DNA of 64,000 bases from Shinella zoogloeoides (GTDB lineage: Bacteria > Pseudomonadota > Alphaproteobacteria > Rhizobiales > Rhizobiaceae). Below are positions 33,753 through 43,935 of this stretch, in pieces. Numbering within the stretch: the first letter of the stretch is position 1; each line of letters begins with the position of its first letter. The notes beneath the pieces were generated by a model. The model saw nothing but the letters and a program-made list of their open reading frames with translations. It was not told the origin of the DNA and did no database searches. The DNA lies in assembly GCF_003574625.1 (NCBI RefSeq), contig NZ_QNUJ01000006.1, positions 248,001 to 312,000 of the forward strand, given 5' to 3'. Made by a program: the position numbers and the translations under genes.

Positions 33753-36700
33753 TCAGAAATAGGCCTGAAGCGGCCGTACCTCGAGCTGGCCCTGCTTGAG
33801 GGCCTTGATCGCCTGGGCGGCGGCTTCCGCGCCGGCCATGGTCGTGTAGTAGGGCACCTTCTGCATCAGCGCGGCGCGGCGCAGCGACTTCGAGTCCGAG
33901 ATCGCCTTGCTGCTGTCCGTCGTGTTGATGACGAGGCTGACCTGGCGGTTGCGGATGGCGTCCTCGACATGCGGGCGGCCTTCCTGCACCTTGTTGACCT
34001 TGATCGCCTCGATGCCCTTTTCGGCAAGGAAGCGGGCCGTGCCGGAGGTGGCCATGACCTTGAAGCCGATCTCGGTGAGGAGGCGCACGGCCGTCAGCAC
34101 GCGCTCCTTGTCCTCGTCACGCACGGAGACGAAGACCGTGCCTTCGCGCGGCAGGTCGACGCCGGCGCCGAGCTGCGACTTGGCGAAGGCCAGCGCGAAG
34201 TCCGTGTCGAGGCCGATGACCTCGCCGGTCGAGCGCATTTCCGGGCCGAGCAGCGTATCCACACCCGGGAAGCGGGCGAAGGGGAACACGGCTTCCTTGA
34301 CGGCGATATGCTTGAGGTTGCGCGGGTCCGGCTTCTCGCCATAGGCGGCAATTGCCGCATCGAGGCCTTCGCCGGCCATGACGCGGGCGGCGATCTTGGC
34401 GATCGGCGCGCCGATGGTCTTGGCGACGAAAGGCACCGTGCGCGAGGCGCGCGGGTTGACTTCCAGCACGTAGATCGTGCCGTCCTTGATGGCGTATTGC
34501 ACGTTCATCAGGCCGCCGACGTTCAGCGCCTTGGCGAGCGCCTTGGTCTGGCGTTCCAGTTCGTCAACGATCTCGTTGGAGAGCGTGTGGACGGGCAGCG
34601 AGCAGGCCGAGTCGCCCGAATGGATGCCGGCTTCCTCGATATGCTCCATGATGCCGGAGACGAAGACGTCCTTGCCGTCGCAGAGCGCGTCCACATCGAC
34701 CTCGACCGCGTTCGACAGGTAGCTGTCGAAGAGCAGCGGGTTCTTGCCGAGCAGGGTGTTGATCTGGCCGGTCTTGTCGTTCGGGTAGCGCTGCTTGATG
34801 TCCTCGGGAACAAGTTCCGGCACCGTATCGAGCAGATAGGTCTGGAGCTGGCCTTCCGAATGGATGATCTGCATGGCACGGCCGCCGAGAACGTAGGACG
34901 GGCGCACGACCAGCGGGAAGCCGATCTCGGCCGCGACGAGACGGGCCTGCTCGACCGAATAGGCGATGCCGTTGTTCGGCTGGGCGAGGTCGAGCTTCTG
35001 GAGCAGCTTCTGGAAGCGGTCGCGGTCCTCGGCAAGGTCGATCATGTCCGGTGCGGTGCCGAGGATCGGGATGCCGTTCTTCTCCAGCGCTTCGGCGAGC
35101 TTCAGCGGGGTCTGGCCGCCGAACTGCACGATGACGCCGACGACTTCGCCGTTGGTCTGCTCGGCCTTCAGGATCTCGATGACGTCTTCTGCCGTCAGCG
35201 GTTCGAAATAGAGGCGGTCCGACGTGTCGTAGTCGGTCGAGACGGTTTCCGGGTTGCAGTTGACCATGATGGCTTCATAGCCGGCGTCCTTCAGGGCGAA
35301 GGCGGCATGGCAGCAGCAATAGTCGAACTCGATGCCCTGGCCGATACGGTTCGGGCCGCCGCCGAGGATGACGACCTTCTTGCGATCCGAGATGCCGGCT
35401 TCCGAGCGCGTCGCGCCGGCAAACGGGGTTTCGTAGGTCGAGTACATGTAGGCCGTGGGCGAAGCGAACTCGGCAGCGCAGGTGTCGATGCGCTTGAAGA
35501 CCGGGCGGACATTGAGGCCGTTGCGCAGCTCGGCCACTTCCTTCGGGCGCCTGCCGGAGAGGGTGGCGAGGCGCGCGTCGGAGAAGCCCATGGCCTTCAG
35601 CATGCGCAGGTTCTCGGCGTCGGCCGGAAGGCCGTGCTCGCGGATGCGGGCCTCCATGTCGACGATGGCCTTGAACTGCTCGAGGAACCACGGGTCGATC
35701 TTCGAGCCTTCGTGGACTTCCTCCGGCGTCAGGCCCATGCGCAGCGCCTGGGCGACCATGCGCAGGCGATCCGGCGTCGGCGTGGAGATGGCAGCGCGGA
35801 TGGCATTGTTGTCGTTGCCGTCGCCAAGGCCGGGAATCTCGATCTCGTCGAGGCCGGTCAGGCCCGTTTCGAGACCGCGCAGGGCCTTCTGGAGCGATTC
35901 GGCGAAGGTGCGGCCGATGGCCATGACTTCACCGACCGACTTCATGGCCGTGGTCAGCGTCGGCTCGGCGCCGGGGAATTTCTCGAAGGCGAAGCGCGGG
36001 ATCTTCGTCACGACATAGTCGATGGACGGCTCGAAGGAGGCCGGGGTCGCCCCGCCGGTGATGTCGTTCTCCAGCTCGTCGAGCGTGTAGCCGATGGCGA
36101 GCTTGGCCGCGATCTTGGCGATCGGGAAGCCGGTGGCCTTCGATGCCAGCGCCGAGGAGCGCGAGACGCGCGGGTTCATTTCGATGACGACGAGCCGGCC
36201 GTTTTCCGGGTTTACGGCGAACTGCACGTTGGAGCCGCCCGTCTCGACGCCGATCTCGCGCAGCACCGCGATCGAGGCGTTGCGCATGATCTGGTATTCC
36301 TTGTCCGTCAGGGTCAAGGCGGGGGCGACGGTGATGCTATCGCCCGTATGCACGCCCATCGGGTCGATGTTCTCGATGGAGCAGATGATGATGCAGTTGT
36401 CCGCCTTGTCGCGGACGACTTCCATCTCGTACTCCTTCCAGCCGAGGACGGATTCCTCGATGAGGACTTCCGTGGTCGGGGAGGCGTCGAGGCCGGAATT
36501 GACGATCTCGAAGAATTCCGAGCGGTTGTAGGCGATGCCGCCGCCGGTGCCGCCCAGCGTGAAGGACGGGCGGATGATGGCGGGCAGGCCGATGACGTCG
36601 AGCGCCTGCGCGCCGATGGCCATGGCATGGCTCATGTAGCGCTGCTTGCGGTCGGTCTCGCCGAGGTTCCACTGGTTCTCAAGCTCGTCCAGCGCCTTGT

Positions 36701-37235
36701 CGAGCGCATCGCCCGAAAGCTCGGCCTTCAGCTTGGCGCGCTCGGCCTCGTGGAGCTTGCGGTCCTTGTCCTTGATCTCGGTGGCGTTGGCCAGCATCGA
36801 CTTCGGCGTTTCGAGGCCGATCTTGGCCATGGCCTCGCGGAAGAGCGCGCGGTCCTCGGCCTTGTCGATGGCTTCCGGCTTGGCGCCGATCATCTCGACA
36901 TTGTAGCGGTCGAGAACGCCCATGCGCTTGAGAGAGAGCGCGGTGTTGAGCGCGGTCTGGCCGCCCATGGTCGGCAGCAGCGCGTCCGGGCGCTCCTTGG
37001 CGATGATTTTCGCCACGACTTCCGGGGTGATCGGCTCTACGTAAGTCGCGTCGGCGAGGCCCGGATCGGTCATGATCGTCGCCGGGTTGGAGTTGACGAG
37101 GATGACGCGGTAGCCTTCCTCCTTCAGCGCCTTGCAGGCCTGGGTGCCGGAATAGTCGAATTCGCAGGCCTGACCGATGACGATCGGCCCCGCGCCGATG
37201 ATGAGGATCGATTTCAAATCTTGGCGCTTGGGCAT
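33753..37235 (-). CDS. carB: Carbamoyl-phosphate synthase large subunit
   Basis: A 1160-residue enzyme that makes carbamoyl phosphate from bicarbonate, ammonia and two ATP, feeding arginine and pyrimidine synthesis; ammonia comes from CarA (45503-46717). Two homologous ATP-grasp halves are visible: [20 protein letters not shown] near residue 10 with [16 protein letters not shown] near 320, and [18 protein letters not shown] near 635 with [16 protein letters not shown] near 900. The MGS-like allosteric domain occupies the last 150 residues. Length is slightly above the E. coli 1073. carA lies over 8 kb away, so they are not an operon here. Confidence 0.97.
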   Translation of the reverse strand: MPKRQDLKSILIIGAGPIVIGQACEFDYSGTQACKALKEEGYRVILVNSNPATIMTDPGLADATYVEPITPEVVAKIIAKERPDALLPTMGGQTALNTALSLKRMGVLDRYNVEMIGAKPEAIDKAEDRALFREAMAKIGLETPKSMLANATEIKDKDRKLHEAERAKLKAELSGDALDKALDELENQWNLGETDRKQRYMSHAMAIGAQALDVIGLPAIIRPSFTLGGTGGGIAYNRSEFFEIVNSGLDASPTTEVLIEESVLGWKEYEMEVVRDKADNCIIICSIENIDPMGVHTGDSITVAPALTLTDKEYQIMRNASIAVLREIGVETGGSNVQFAVNPENGRLVVIEMNPRVSRSSALASKATGFPIAKIAAKLAIGYTLDELENDITGGATPASFEPSIDYVVTKIPRFAFEKFPGAEPTLTTAMKSVGEVMAIGRTFAESLQKALRGLETGLTGLDEIEIPGLGDGNDNNAIRAAISTPTPDRLRMVAQALRMGLTPEEVHEGSKIDPWFLEQFKAIVDMEARIREHGLPADAENLRMLKAMGFSDARLATLSGRRPKEVAELRNGLNVRPVFKRIDTCAAEFASPTAYMYSTYETPFAGATRSEAGISDRKKVVILGGGPNRIGQGIEFDYCCCHAAFALKDAGYEAIMVNCNPETVSTDYDTSDRLYFEPLTAEDVIEILKAEQTNGEVVGVIVQFGGQTPLKLAEALEKNGIPILGTAPDMIDLAEDRDRFQKLLQKLDLAQPNNGIAYSVEQARLVAAEIGFPLVVRPSYVLGGRAMQIIHSEGQLQTYLLDTVPELVPEDIKQRYPNDKTGQINTLLGKNPLLFDSYLSNAVEVDVDALCDGKDVFVSGIMEHIEEAGIHSGDSACSLPVHTLSNEIVDELERQTKALAKALNVGGLMNVQYAIKDGTIYVLEVNPRASRTVPFVAKTIGAPIAKIAARVMAGEGLDAAIAAYGEKPDPRNLKHIAVKEAVFPFARFPGVDTLLGPEMRSTGEVIGLDTDFALAFAKSQLGAGVDLPREGTVFVSVRDEDKERVLTAVRLLTEIGFKVMATSGTARFLAEKGIEAIKVNKVQEGRPHVEDAIRNRQVSLVINTTDSSKAISDSKSLRRAALMQKVPYYTTMAGAEAAAQAIKALKQGQLEVRPLQAYF

Positions 37236-37273
37236 CTCTCTATCCGTTCTTAACGCATGGGCCGCGCGCGCAT

Positions 37274-37306
37274 AAAACCGGCCATGGTGATGGGTTCACC
37301 GGCCGG
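37274..37306 (-). promoter_or_regulatory. Possible carB leader attenuator hairpin
   Basis: In the 5' leader of carB, CCGGCC (37278-37283) pairs with GGCCGG (37301-37306) and GGTGA pairs with TCACC around a 5-base loop, with a 2-base bulge. On the minus strand the hairpin is followed by TTTT (complement of 37274-37277), 40 bases before the carB start. It resembles a weak terminator. No leader peptide was identified. Confidence 0.35.
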
Positions 37307-37444
37307 GCGCGCATCTATGGTCGTTCAAAGGCTAGAAGCGGCTTATAGGCAAAGGAAGGGGCGAGCGGAACCCCGAAAATCGCCGAATCGACAGGAAAAG
37401 TGCGGGGACTTTGCGCTGTCGATCCGGGGTGTCGCGGGCGGGCC

Positions 37445-38251
37445 TTACTCGCCGGCCAGAATGCCCGGCAATTCTGCGAGGATGCCGTCCCGCGCGCGCA
37501 GGCTGGTGCGCGATTCCTGCTTCTTCTCGTCCTGCATCAGCCGGGCGAAAACGACGGTGCGGTCCTCGCGGCGCGCCCAGCCGACATACCAGCCCCAGGG
37601 GCGGGCATAATCGAAATTGCCGTCGGTCTTTCGGGGATAGGCCATGCCGGTCTTGCCCTGCGCCCGCCAGCCGTCGGCGATGTCGCGTCCCTCGACGATC
37701 TCCATCGCCGCATCCATCGCCTCGGCGGAGACGGGCAGCTCATGGTTCACCAGCTTGCGCAGGAATTCCACCTGCTCGCGCGGCGAGATATTCAGCGAGG
37801 AGGCGATCCAGGCGCGCTCGAGGCCGTTGTCCTTGCCGGGATCGCCGGTCATGTCGCCATTGCCGTAGCCGAAGGCTTCGGCATAGTCGCGCAGCCGCTC
37901 GTAGCCGAGGAATTCGGTGATGCGCTGGGAATACCAGACGACGGAATATTCCAGCCAGCGCTTCGGCGTCGTCGGCTGGCGCCAGTTGTCGCCGCCCCAG
38001 TCGGGATAGCCCTTGATGAAGGGTAGCGCCGGCTCCTCGGCGTTTTCGAGGAAGCCGGAATCATAGCCCATCACCGCGAGCGGCACCTTGAAGGTGGAGG
38101 CGGGGGTGACGCGTGTCTTGCAGTCGCCCTTTTCCAGGATGATCTCGCCGTTTTCCGCATCGGCGACGATGCTACAAATAATGCGGGCCTCGGCGGGCAT
38201 GGCGAAGCCGGCGGCCAGCAGGATGCCGGCCGCGAAGGGACGCAGGTCCAT
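37445..38251 (-). CDS. Class D (OXA-type) beta-lactamase
   Basis: A 268-residue periplasmic serine beta-lactamase. A signal peptide covers about residues 1-23. All class D motifs are present: S52-x-x-K (STFK, 52-55), S-x-V (SVV, 103-105), YGN (129-131), W148 in the position of the class D omega-loop Trp, and KTG (200-202). The start at ATG 38251 with a GAGGA ribosome-binding site is preferred over a GTG one codon upstream. It is divergent from a LysR gene, the classic inducible beta-lactamase arrangement. Which beta-lactams are hydrolysed cannot be predicted. Confidence 0.9.
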   Translation of the reverse strand: MDLRPFAAGILLAAGFAMPAEARIICSIVADAENGEIILEKGDCKTRVTPASTFKVPLAVMGYDSGFLENAEEPALPFIKGYPDWGGDNWRQPTTPKRWLEYSVVWYSQRITEFLGYERLRDYAEAFGYGNGDMTGDPGKDNGLERAWIASSLNISPREQVEFLRKLVNHELPVSAEAMDAAMEIVEGRDIADGWRAQGKTGMAYPRKTDGNFDYARPWGWYVGWARREDRTVVFARLMQDEKKQESRTSLRARDGILAELPGILAGE

Positions 38252-38361
38252 CACGTTTTCCTCTATTTCCGAATGACTTGTGCATCATGGATAGCAATGC
38301 TTTCATGGCCTGACAAAAGATGAATACTGGTCTCAGCCATTAGGAAAATTGGGGCATTGCC

Positions 38362-39249
38362 ATGGTTCGGCCTTATCTACCGCTGAACGCCTTCCGCGCC
38401 TTCGAGGCCTCCGCCCGCCATCTTTCCTTCACGCGCGCCGCCATCGAGCTGAATGTCACGCAGGCGGCCGTCAGCCATCAGGTGAAGAGCCTGGAGGAGC
38501 AGATGGGCGTCGTCCTCTTCAAGCGTCTGCCGCGCGGTCTGATGATCACGGCGGAGGGGGAGAGCCTGCTGCCGGTTCTGCGCGACAGCTTCGACCGCAT
38601 GGCGGATGCGGTGGAGCGCTTCCGCGGCGGGCATGTGCGGGAGATATTGACGGTGGGCGCTGTCGGCACCTTCGCCGTCGGCTGGCTGCTGCCGCGGCTC
38701 GCCGGTTTTCGCGAGCGCCATCCCTTCGTGGAGGTGCGGCTTTCCACCAACAACAACCGGGTGGACCTTGCCGCCGAAGGGCTCGACTTCGCCATCCGCT
38801 TCGGGGCCGGCGCATGGCATGGGACGGATGCCGTGCGCCTCTTCGATGCACCGCTGTCCGTGCTCGCCATTCCCGCCGTCGCGCGCGACCTCAAGGAGCC
38901 CGCCGACCTGCTCGGGCTGACGCTGCTGCGCTCCTACCGGCGCGACGAGTGGACGCGCTGGTTCGAGGCCGCCGGGCTGCCGCGCACGCCGCCGCCGCAG
39001 AACGCCATCGTCTTCGACACCTCGCTCGCCATGATGGAGGCGGTTTTGCAGGGCGCGGGCGTCGGCCTTGCGCCGCCGCTGATGTTCTCGCGGCTCTTGG
39101 CCGCCGGGGCTGTCGTCCAGCCTTTCCGCACCAGCGTCGCGCTCGGCAGCTACTGGCTGACCCGCCTGCAATCGCGCAGCCTCACCCCCGCCATGTCCGC
39201 CTTCGCCGCGTGGCTGGCGGAGACGGTGGCGGAGGAGGGGCTGGCCTGA
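38362..39249 (+). CDS. LysR-family regulator, AmpR/GcvA-like, divergent from the beta-lactamase
   Basis: A 295-residue LysR regulator of the GcvA/AmpR subfamily. It starts MVRPYLPLNAFRAFEASARH, with the helix-turn-helix at about 20-50 (LSFTRAAIELNVTQAAVSHQ) and the linker KRLPRGLMIT. The effector domain spans about 92-290. AmpR proteins sense muropeptides and activate divergent beta-lactamase genes. The same layout here (110-bp shared region) makes that role likely, although the effector is inferred. Confidence 0.88.
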   Translation: MVRPYLPLNAFRAFEASARHLSFTRAAIELNVTQAAVSHQVKSLEEQMGVVLFKRLPRGLMITAEGESLLPVLRDSFDRMADAVERFRGGHVREILTVGAVGTFAVGWLLPRLAGFRERHPFVEVRLSTNNNRVDLAAEGLDFAIRFGAGAWHGTDAVRLFDAPLSVLAIPAVARDLKEPADLLGLTLLRSYRRDEWTRWFEAAGLPRTPPPQNAIVFDTSLAMMEAVLQGAGVGLAPPLMFSRLLAAGAVVQPFRTSVALGSYWLTRLQSRSLTPAMSAFAAWLAETVAEEGLA

Positions 39250-39255
39250 GCCCGG

Positions 39256-39915
39256 TCAGGTGAGGTTGCGTCGGCGCTCCAGCTCGGCGTCGGTCGGCGT
39301 CTCGAACTCGAAGGAGCCGCTGGCGACGTCGCCGGCGCGGGCATAGCGGCTCATGACGATGCCGGTGTCGCTGGTGCGCGAATCGATCAGCGTCAGGGCG
39401 CGCGGGAAGGAGGCGTCGCCGAAGAGCCGCTTGCCCTTGCCGAGGATGACCGGGAAGACGGAGACGTGGATCTCGTCGACGAGGTCGTTCTCGAACAGCG
39501 CCTTCAGGAATTCGGTGGAGCCTTGCGTCAGGAGGTCCGGCCCGTTGCCGTCCTTCAGCTTGCGCACGGCCGCAATGGTGTCCGAGCCGAGCACATGGCT
39601 GTTCTGCCATGTGGGTTTGAAATCCGGGTTACGGGTCGCGACATATTTATCGATGCGGTCGAAGAGCGGGCCGATCGGGTCGTCCTTGTCCACATAGGGC
39701 CAGTGGGCCGCGAAGATGTCGTAGGTCTTGCGGCCGAGCAGCAAGTCGAAGGGTTTTGCAAAAAGCTCGCCGATGAAGGCGCCCATCTTCTCGTCGAACA
39801 TCGGGGCGGCCCAGCCGCCGAATTTGAAGCCGCCGACGGGGTCTTCGTCCGGCCCGCCCGGCGCCTGCATGACGCCGTCGAGGCTGGTGAATGCGCCGAC
39901 AATGATCTTTCGCAT
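39256..39915 (-). CDS. Dihydrofolate reductase family protein (RibD C-terminal domain)
   Basis: A 219-residue protein with the RibD C-terminal/DHFR-like fold: MRKIIVGAFTSLDGVMQAPG at the N-terminus, LLLGRKTYDIFAAHWPY near residue 60, and LLTQGSTEFLKALFENDLVDE near 130 with the NADPH-site pattern. Members include YwjB-type putative reductases; the substrate is unknown. The start at 39915 has an AGGAGA ribosome-binding site. It ends six bases from the convergent LysR gene stop. Confidence 0.88.
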   Translation of the reverse strand: MRKIIVGAFTSLDGVMQAPGGPDEDPVGGFKFGGWAAPMFDEKMGAFIGELFAKPFDLLLGRKTYDIFAAHWPYVDKDDPIGPLFDRIDKYVATRNPDFKPTWQNSHVLGSDTIAAVRKLKDGNGPDLLTQGSTEFLKALFENDLVDEIHVSVFPVILGKGKRLFGDASFPRALTLIDSRTSDTGIVMSRYARAGDVASGSFEFETPTDAELERRRNLT

Positions 39916-39997
39916 GGAGACTTCTCCTGGCACGGTTGATTGACGGATACCTAGAGACGAACGGCGCGACGGCGAGCCGACAGGCGCCGGAAAAATA

Positions 39998-40834
39998 TCA
40001 GCCCCAGCGGGTGCGCACCGCATCCGTCCGGCTACGGCTCACCGGAATCTCACAGCCGTCCTTCAGGAGGATCGCCAGCTTGCCGTCGGAGCGCAGGAGC
40101 CTTTCGACATGCACATCGGCGACGAAATGCGAGCGGTGCACCTGCAAGCCCGGCGTGCCGCCGACTTCCTCCACGGCATCGGAAAAGCGCAGCAGGATCA
40201 ATTCCCGCCCGCGGCTGGTCGTCACCTCGGTATAGTGGTCGGCGACGGTCATGTGCAGGATCGGGCCGCGGTTTTCCGGCCTGAGGCGGCGCAGCAGCGG
40301 CACATCTGCCCGTTCCTCCTCGCTCGGCGGGACGGAGGAGAGCGCCTCGGCCTGCCGGCTGCTCATCGTCAGGTAGGTGAGGGCGCAGAAGAGGGCGGAG
40401 AGGAGGAGGCCGGTCGCGATGCTTGCGGCAAGGTCGGAGATTGTCGGCGTGCCGCCGAAGGTCGCGCGGCTGATCGCATTCGTCGCAAGCCCGACCGGTA
40501 CGCCGGCGACCAGCGTGCCGAGCGCCATGCGGCGGCCAAGGCTCGGGATATGGTCCCGCAGCAGCGTGTTGACGAGCACGATGGCGGTGACGGCGATGGC
40601 CCAGGCGACGGCATGCAGCACGAGCCAGAAGCCGAGGCGAGGGATGGCGGCCAGCCGCTCCGCGGTGCCGTAGGGACCCGTCACCCAGAAGATCAGCACC
40701 ACCGCGCCGAAGGTCGCCCAGAACCGCGGCGCGCGCAGGAAGACCTGCAGTTCACGAAGCGCGGATTGCAGCAAGGGGCGTTCCACGAAGTTTTCCGTCC
40801 GTTCGGGCCAAAGCGTTTGAAGCGGCCCGATCAT
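39998..40834 (-). CDS. Membrane-anchored LytTR-domain DNA-binding regulator
   Basis: A 278-residue protein with four predicted membrane helices (about 38-58, 68-92, 102-122 and 135-158) followed by a C-terminal LytTR DNA-binding domain (about 190-275; ILHMTVADHYTEVTT, then LQVHRSHFVADVHVERLLR). LytTR domains bind direct repeats upstream of target genes. A membrane-bound form of this kind suggests regulation by a membrane signal or partner. It is divergent, 43 bases apart, from a DUF2306 membrane protein, its likely target. Confidence 0.85.
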   Translation of the reverse strand: MIGPLQTLWPERTENFVERPLLQSALRELQVFLRAPRFWATFGAVVLIFWVTGPYGTAERLAAIPRLGFWLVLHAVAWAIAVTAIVLVNTLLRDHIPSLGRRMALGTLVAGVPVGLATNAISRATFGGTPTISDLAASIATGLLLSALFCALTYLTMSSRQAEALSSVPPSEEERADVPLLRRLRPENRGPILHMTVADHYTEVTTSRGRELILLRFSDAVEEVGGTPGLQVHRSHFVADVHVERLLRSDGKLAILLKDGCEIPVSRSRTDAVRTRWG

Positions 40835-40877
40835 TGGCGGAAGACGGGGCCGAATTCAACCGCCCCCGGAGCCCGCC

Positions 40878-41387
40878 ATGACCTTCGAGCCGCTTGCCAA
40901 CGCGCCCTTCGCCGTCCAGTTCCACGTCGCGACCGTGCTGCCGGCGGCCGTGCTCGGCGCCGTCCTCCTCGCCCGCCCGAAGGGCACGCCGGCCCATCGG
41001 CTGCTCGGAAAAGTCTGGCTTTTCCTGATGGTTGCGACGAGTTTCTCGACCTTCTTCATCCATGGAATCAACACATTCCACGGCTTCAGCCCGATCCATC
41101 TCCTCTCGCTCTATGTCATCCTCGCCAGCGTGCCGGCCGTGATGGCGGCGCGGCGCGGCAATATCCGCGCGCACCGCGCCCAGGTCGCCGGCATATATTT
41201 CGGCGGTATCGTCGTTGCGGGTCTCTTCACCCTCGTTCCGCACCGGGTGATGGGCGCGATGATCTTCGACGGGTCGTCTGGCCTCGCGAGCGGGCTTGCC
41301 GCTGCCGCCGTCAGTTTCCTGCTCGTCGCGGCGGGGGCGCTGGCGGTGCGCGAAGCCGGCTGGGGCGGGCTTCTCCGGCGGCGCTGA
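40878..41387 (+). CDS. DUF2306 membrane protein
   Basis: A 169-residue membrane protein with about four or five helices (TVLPAAVLGAVLLAR, VWLFLMVATSFSTFFI, LLSLYVILASVPAVMAA, VAGIYFGGIVVAGLF, ASGLAAAAVSFLLVAAG). DUF2306 proteins have conserved His residues (here in HRLLGK, FFIHGIN and HGFSPIH) that may bind heme or metal; the function is unknown. The start MTFEPLANAPFAV follows a GGAG site. It is divergent from the LytTR regulator, a recurrent pairing that suggests joint function. Confidence 0.8.
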   Translation: MTFEPLANAPFAVQFHVATVLPAAVLGAVLLARPKGTPAHRLLGKVWLFLMVATSFSTFFIHGINTFHGFSPIHLLSLYVILASVPAVMAARRGNIRAHRAQVAGIYFGGIVVAGLFTLVPHRVMGAMIFDGSSGLASGLAAAAVSFLLVAAGALAVREAGWGGLLRRR

Positions 41388-41403
41388 GGGGCCGCTTTTC
41401 GTT

Positions 41404-41431
41404 TTGCAAGGCGCCCCGGCAGGCCCTATAA
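41404..41431 (+). promoter_or_regulatory. Candidate sigma-70 promoter of the YpfJ-type metallopeptidase gene
   Basis: TTGCAA (41404-41409), a 16-bp spacer and CTATAA (41426-41431) lie 67 bases before the start codon. Confidence 0.5.
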
Positions 41432-41497
41432 GTCGTTGCTGAGGAACGAATTCATGCGATGAACGTTCGTCGGCAATTCAATGCGGGGAAATGCGCC

Positions 41498-42430
41498 ATG
41501 GAATGGAAAGGTCGTCGCCAGTCGGGCAATATCGAGGACCAGCGCGGAGCCGGTCCCTCGATGGGAGGCAGCAATCCCTTCGGCCGGGGCGGCGGTTTCC
41601 GCATTCCGATGGGCGGCGGCGGCCGGTCCGGCGGCGGCATGAGCATCGGCACCATCATCTTCCTCGTCGTCATCTATTTCGTCTTCAAGGCGATGGGCAT
41701 CGATCTCCTGCAGGTCATGGGCAATGGCGGGCAGGTCAGCATGCCGGGCTTCGAGCAGACGGAGAGCGCCAGCAACCGTTCCTCGCCGCAGGAGGAAGAG
41801 ACCAAGGAATTCATGGCGACGGTGCTCGCCGAGACCGAAGACACCTGGAACGGCATCTTCAAGGCAGCCGGCGAGACATACGAGGAGCCCAAGATGGTGC
41901 TCTTCTCCGGCTCCGTCAAATCCGCCTGCGGCTTCGCCTCGGCGGCGTCCGGGCCGTTCTATTGCCCGGGCGACCACAAGGTCTATCTCGACATGAGCTT
42001 CTTCGACGAGCTCGCCAACAAGTTCGACGCGGCCGGCGACTTCGCCCAAGCCTATGTCGTGGCGCATGAGGTGGGCCACCATGTCCAGAACCTCACCGGC
42101 ATCCTGCCGCGCTTCAACCAGCAGCGCCAGCGCATGAGCGAGGCGGAGGCGAACCAGATGTCCGTGCGCGTCGAGTTGCAGGCCGACTGCTATGCCGGCA
42201 TCTGGGGCAAGTACACGCAGCAGAAGGGCCTTCTGGAAAGCGGCGACCTCGATGAGGCGCTGAACGCTGCCACGCAGATCGGCGACGACACGCTGCAGAA
42301 GCGCATGCAGGGCTATGTCGTGCCGGAAAGCTTCAACCACGGCACTTCCGAGCAGCGCCGCCGCTGGTTCAAGCGCGGCTTCGACAGCGGCCGCCTGGAT
42401 GCCTGCAACACCTTCCAGGGCGAGCCCTGA
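41498..42430 (+). CDS. Neutral zinc metallopeptidase, YpfJ family
   Basis: A 310-residue protein. A Gly/Arg-rich N-terminus (FGRGGGFRIPMGGGGRSGGG), one membrane segment (about 49-65, IGTIIFLVVIYFVFKAM) and a periplasmic zinc protease domain with HEVGHH near residue 189 followed by the downstream metal Glu in LQADCYAGIWG. Cys in KSACGFASAASGPFYCPGD may form a disulfide. The start MEWKGRRQSGNIEDQRG at 41498 is the family start. Function is little studied. Confidence 0.9.
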   Translation: MEWKGRRQSGNIEDQRGAGPSMGGSNPFGRGGGFRIPMGGGGRSGGGMSIGTIIFLVVIYFVFKAMGIDLLQVMGNGGQVSMPGFEQTESASNRSSPQEEETKEFMATVLAETEDTWNGIFKAAGETYEEPKMVLFSGSVKSACGFASAASGPFYCPGDHKVYLDMSFFDELANKFDAAGDFAQAYVVAHEVGHHVQNLTGILPRFNQQRQRMSEAEANQMSVRVELQADCYAGIWGKYTQQKGLLESGDLDEALNAATQIGDDTLQKRMQGYVVPESFNHGTSEQRRRWFKRGFDSGRLDACNTFQGEP

Positions 42431-42450
42431 TATTACACGGACTTCTCTGA

Positions 42451-42486
42451 AAAGCCCTCCGGCTTGCCTGCCGAGGGGCTTTGCCT
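42451..42486 (+). terminator. Terminator-like hairpin after the metallopeptidase gene
   Basis: AAAGCCCTCCGGC (42451-42463) pairs with GCCGAGGGGCTTT (42470-42482) with one mismatch and one wobble. The following TTGCCTTTT is a weak T-tract. Confidence 0.6.
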
Positions 42487-42643
42487 TTTCGGGCCGAACG
42501 GGCCGTTATCATCGACGAATCCGATCATAAGCATCAAAACTTTTGAGATGTTCATGGATTGTTTCGCTGAAAGAAGTGAAATAGAACTCCCCGCCTGACA
42601 TTTTTGCCCCCGGGGCGCTGTTCATTCTTTCGAGGTCACATCC

Positions 42644-43897
42644 ATGATCGATGCCAGGTCTACCCGGCGCGGGCTCTTTCTCGTCTTCATGATCATGTTC
42701 CTCGACGTGATCGGCATTGCCATCATCATGCCGGTGCTGCCGACCTATCTGCGTGAGCTGACGGGCGACGATATCAGCCAGGCGGCCATCGACGGCGGCT
42801 GGCTGCTGCTCGTCTATGCCGGCATGCAGTTCCTCTTCGCGCCGCTCATCGGCAATCTCTCGGACCGTTTCGGCCGGCGGCCGGTGCTGCTGGCCTGCAT
42901 CCTGACCTTCGCCATCGACAACCTCATCTGCGCGCTGGCGGCGAGCTACTGGATGCTCTTCGTCGGGCGGGTGCTGGCGGGCATCAGCGGCGCGAGCTTC
43001 AGCACGGCGGCCGCCTATATCGCGGACGTGTCGAACGACGAGACCCGCTCGAAGAATTTCGGGCTGATGGGCATCGCCTTCGGCACCGGCTTCGTCATCG
43101 GGCCGGTGATCGGCGGGCTTCTCGGCGAGTTCGGGCCGCGCATTCCCTTCTATGGCGCGGCCGTGCTTGCCTTCCTCAATTTCGTCGGCGCCTGGATCCT
43201 GCTGCCGGAGAGCCTTGCGGCGCACAATCGACGTTCCTTCGAGCTTGCCCGCGCCAATCCGCTCGGCGCTCTCATGCAGATGCGCAACTATCCCGGCGTG
43301 CTCTGGGTCGGCGTCGTCTTCCTCTGTTATGGCCTGGCGCATGCCGTCTATCCGGCGGTCTGGTCCTTCGTCGGTTCCTATCGCTACGGCTGGAGCGAGG
43401 GACAGATCGGCCTGTCGCTCGGCATCTTCGGCATCGGCGGCGCGGTCGTCATGGGCTTCGTCCTGCCGCGCATCGTGCCGAGGCTCGGCGAGTACCGCAC
43501 GGCCGTCCTCGGCCTCGTCTTCTCGGTCGTCGCGCTTTCCGGCTATGCCGCGGCGTGGCAGGGCTGGATGGTCTATGTCGTCATCGCCCTGACCGCGCTG
43601 GAGGCGCTGGCCGATCCGCCGCTGCGCTCCATCGCGTCCGCCCGCGTGCCGGCCTCGGCGCAGGGCGAGCTGCAAGGGGCGCTGACCAGCGTTTCCTCGA
43701 TCACGACCATCATCGGACCGCTGATCTTCGCGCAGGTCTTCAGCCATTTTACCGCCCCGTCCGCGCCCGTCGCCTTCGCCGGTGCGCCGTTCGCAGTGGC
43801 GGCGCTCATCCTCCTTGCCGGCCTGGCGATCTTCCTCGTCAAGCTGAAAGGGGCCGGTGTCGGCCCGAGCGGGAATTTTGCCCCGGAAAGCGCCTGA
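42644..43897 (+). CDS. MFS transporter, TetA-like drug/H+ antiporter
   Basis: A 417-residue major facilitator with twelve predicted helices. Antiporter features are the N-terminal [20 protein letters not shown], motif [16 protein letters not shown] between helices 2 and 3, and [18 protein letters not shown] in helix 5, as in TetA class proteins. It probably exports tetracycline-like or other hydrophobic compounds, but the substrate is not established. A GAGG ribosome-binding site precedes the ATG. A 13-bp palindrome (TCAAAA-C-TTTTGA, 42534-42546) lies about 100 bases upstream; no local regulator gene is present. Confidence 0.88.
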   Translation: MIDARSTRRGLFLVFMIMFLDVIGIAIIMPVLPTYLRELTGDDISQAAIDGGWLLLVYAGMQFLFAPLIGNLSDRFGRRPVLLACILTFAIDNLICALAASYWMLFVGRVLAGISGASFSTAAAYIADVSNDETRSKNFGLMGIAFGTGFVIGPVIGGLLGEFGPRIPFYGAAVLAFLNFVGAWILLPESLAAHNRRSFELARANPLGALMQMRNYPGVLWVGVVFLCYGLAHAVYPAVWSFVGSYRYGWSEGQIGLSLGIFGIGGAVVMGFVLPRIVPRLGEYRTAVLGLVFSVVALSGYAAAWQGWMVYVVIALTALEALADPPLRSIASARVPASAQGELQGALTSVSSITTIIGPLIFAQVFSHFTAPSAPVAFAGAPFAVAALILLAGLAIFLVKLKGAGVGPSGNFAPESA

Positions 43898-43935
43898 AGC
43901 GCTTTCAAACGTGACATTTCGACGAAATTTTCGTC

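Noticed and set aside
33720-37253. Very long open frame (1177 codons) antisense to carB
   Set aside because: Its translation is low-complexity and rich in Arg, Asp and Gly, with no domain. It mirrors carB codon structure, a common artefact in high-GC DNA.
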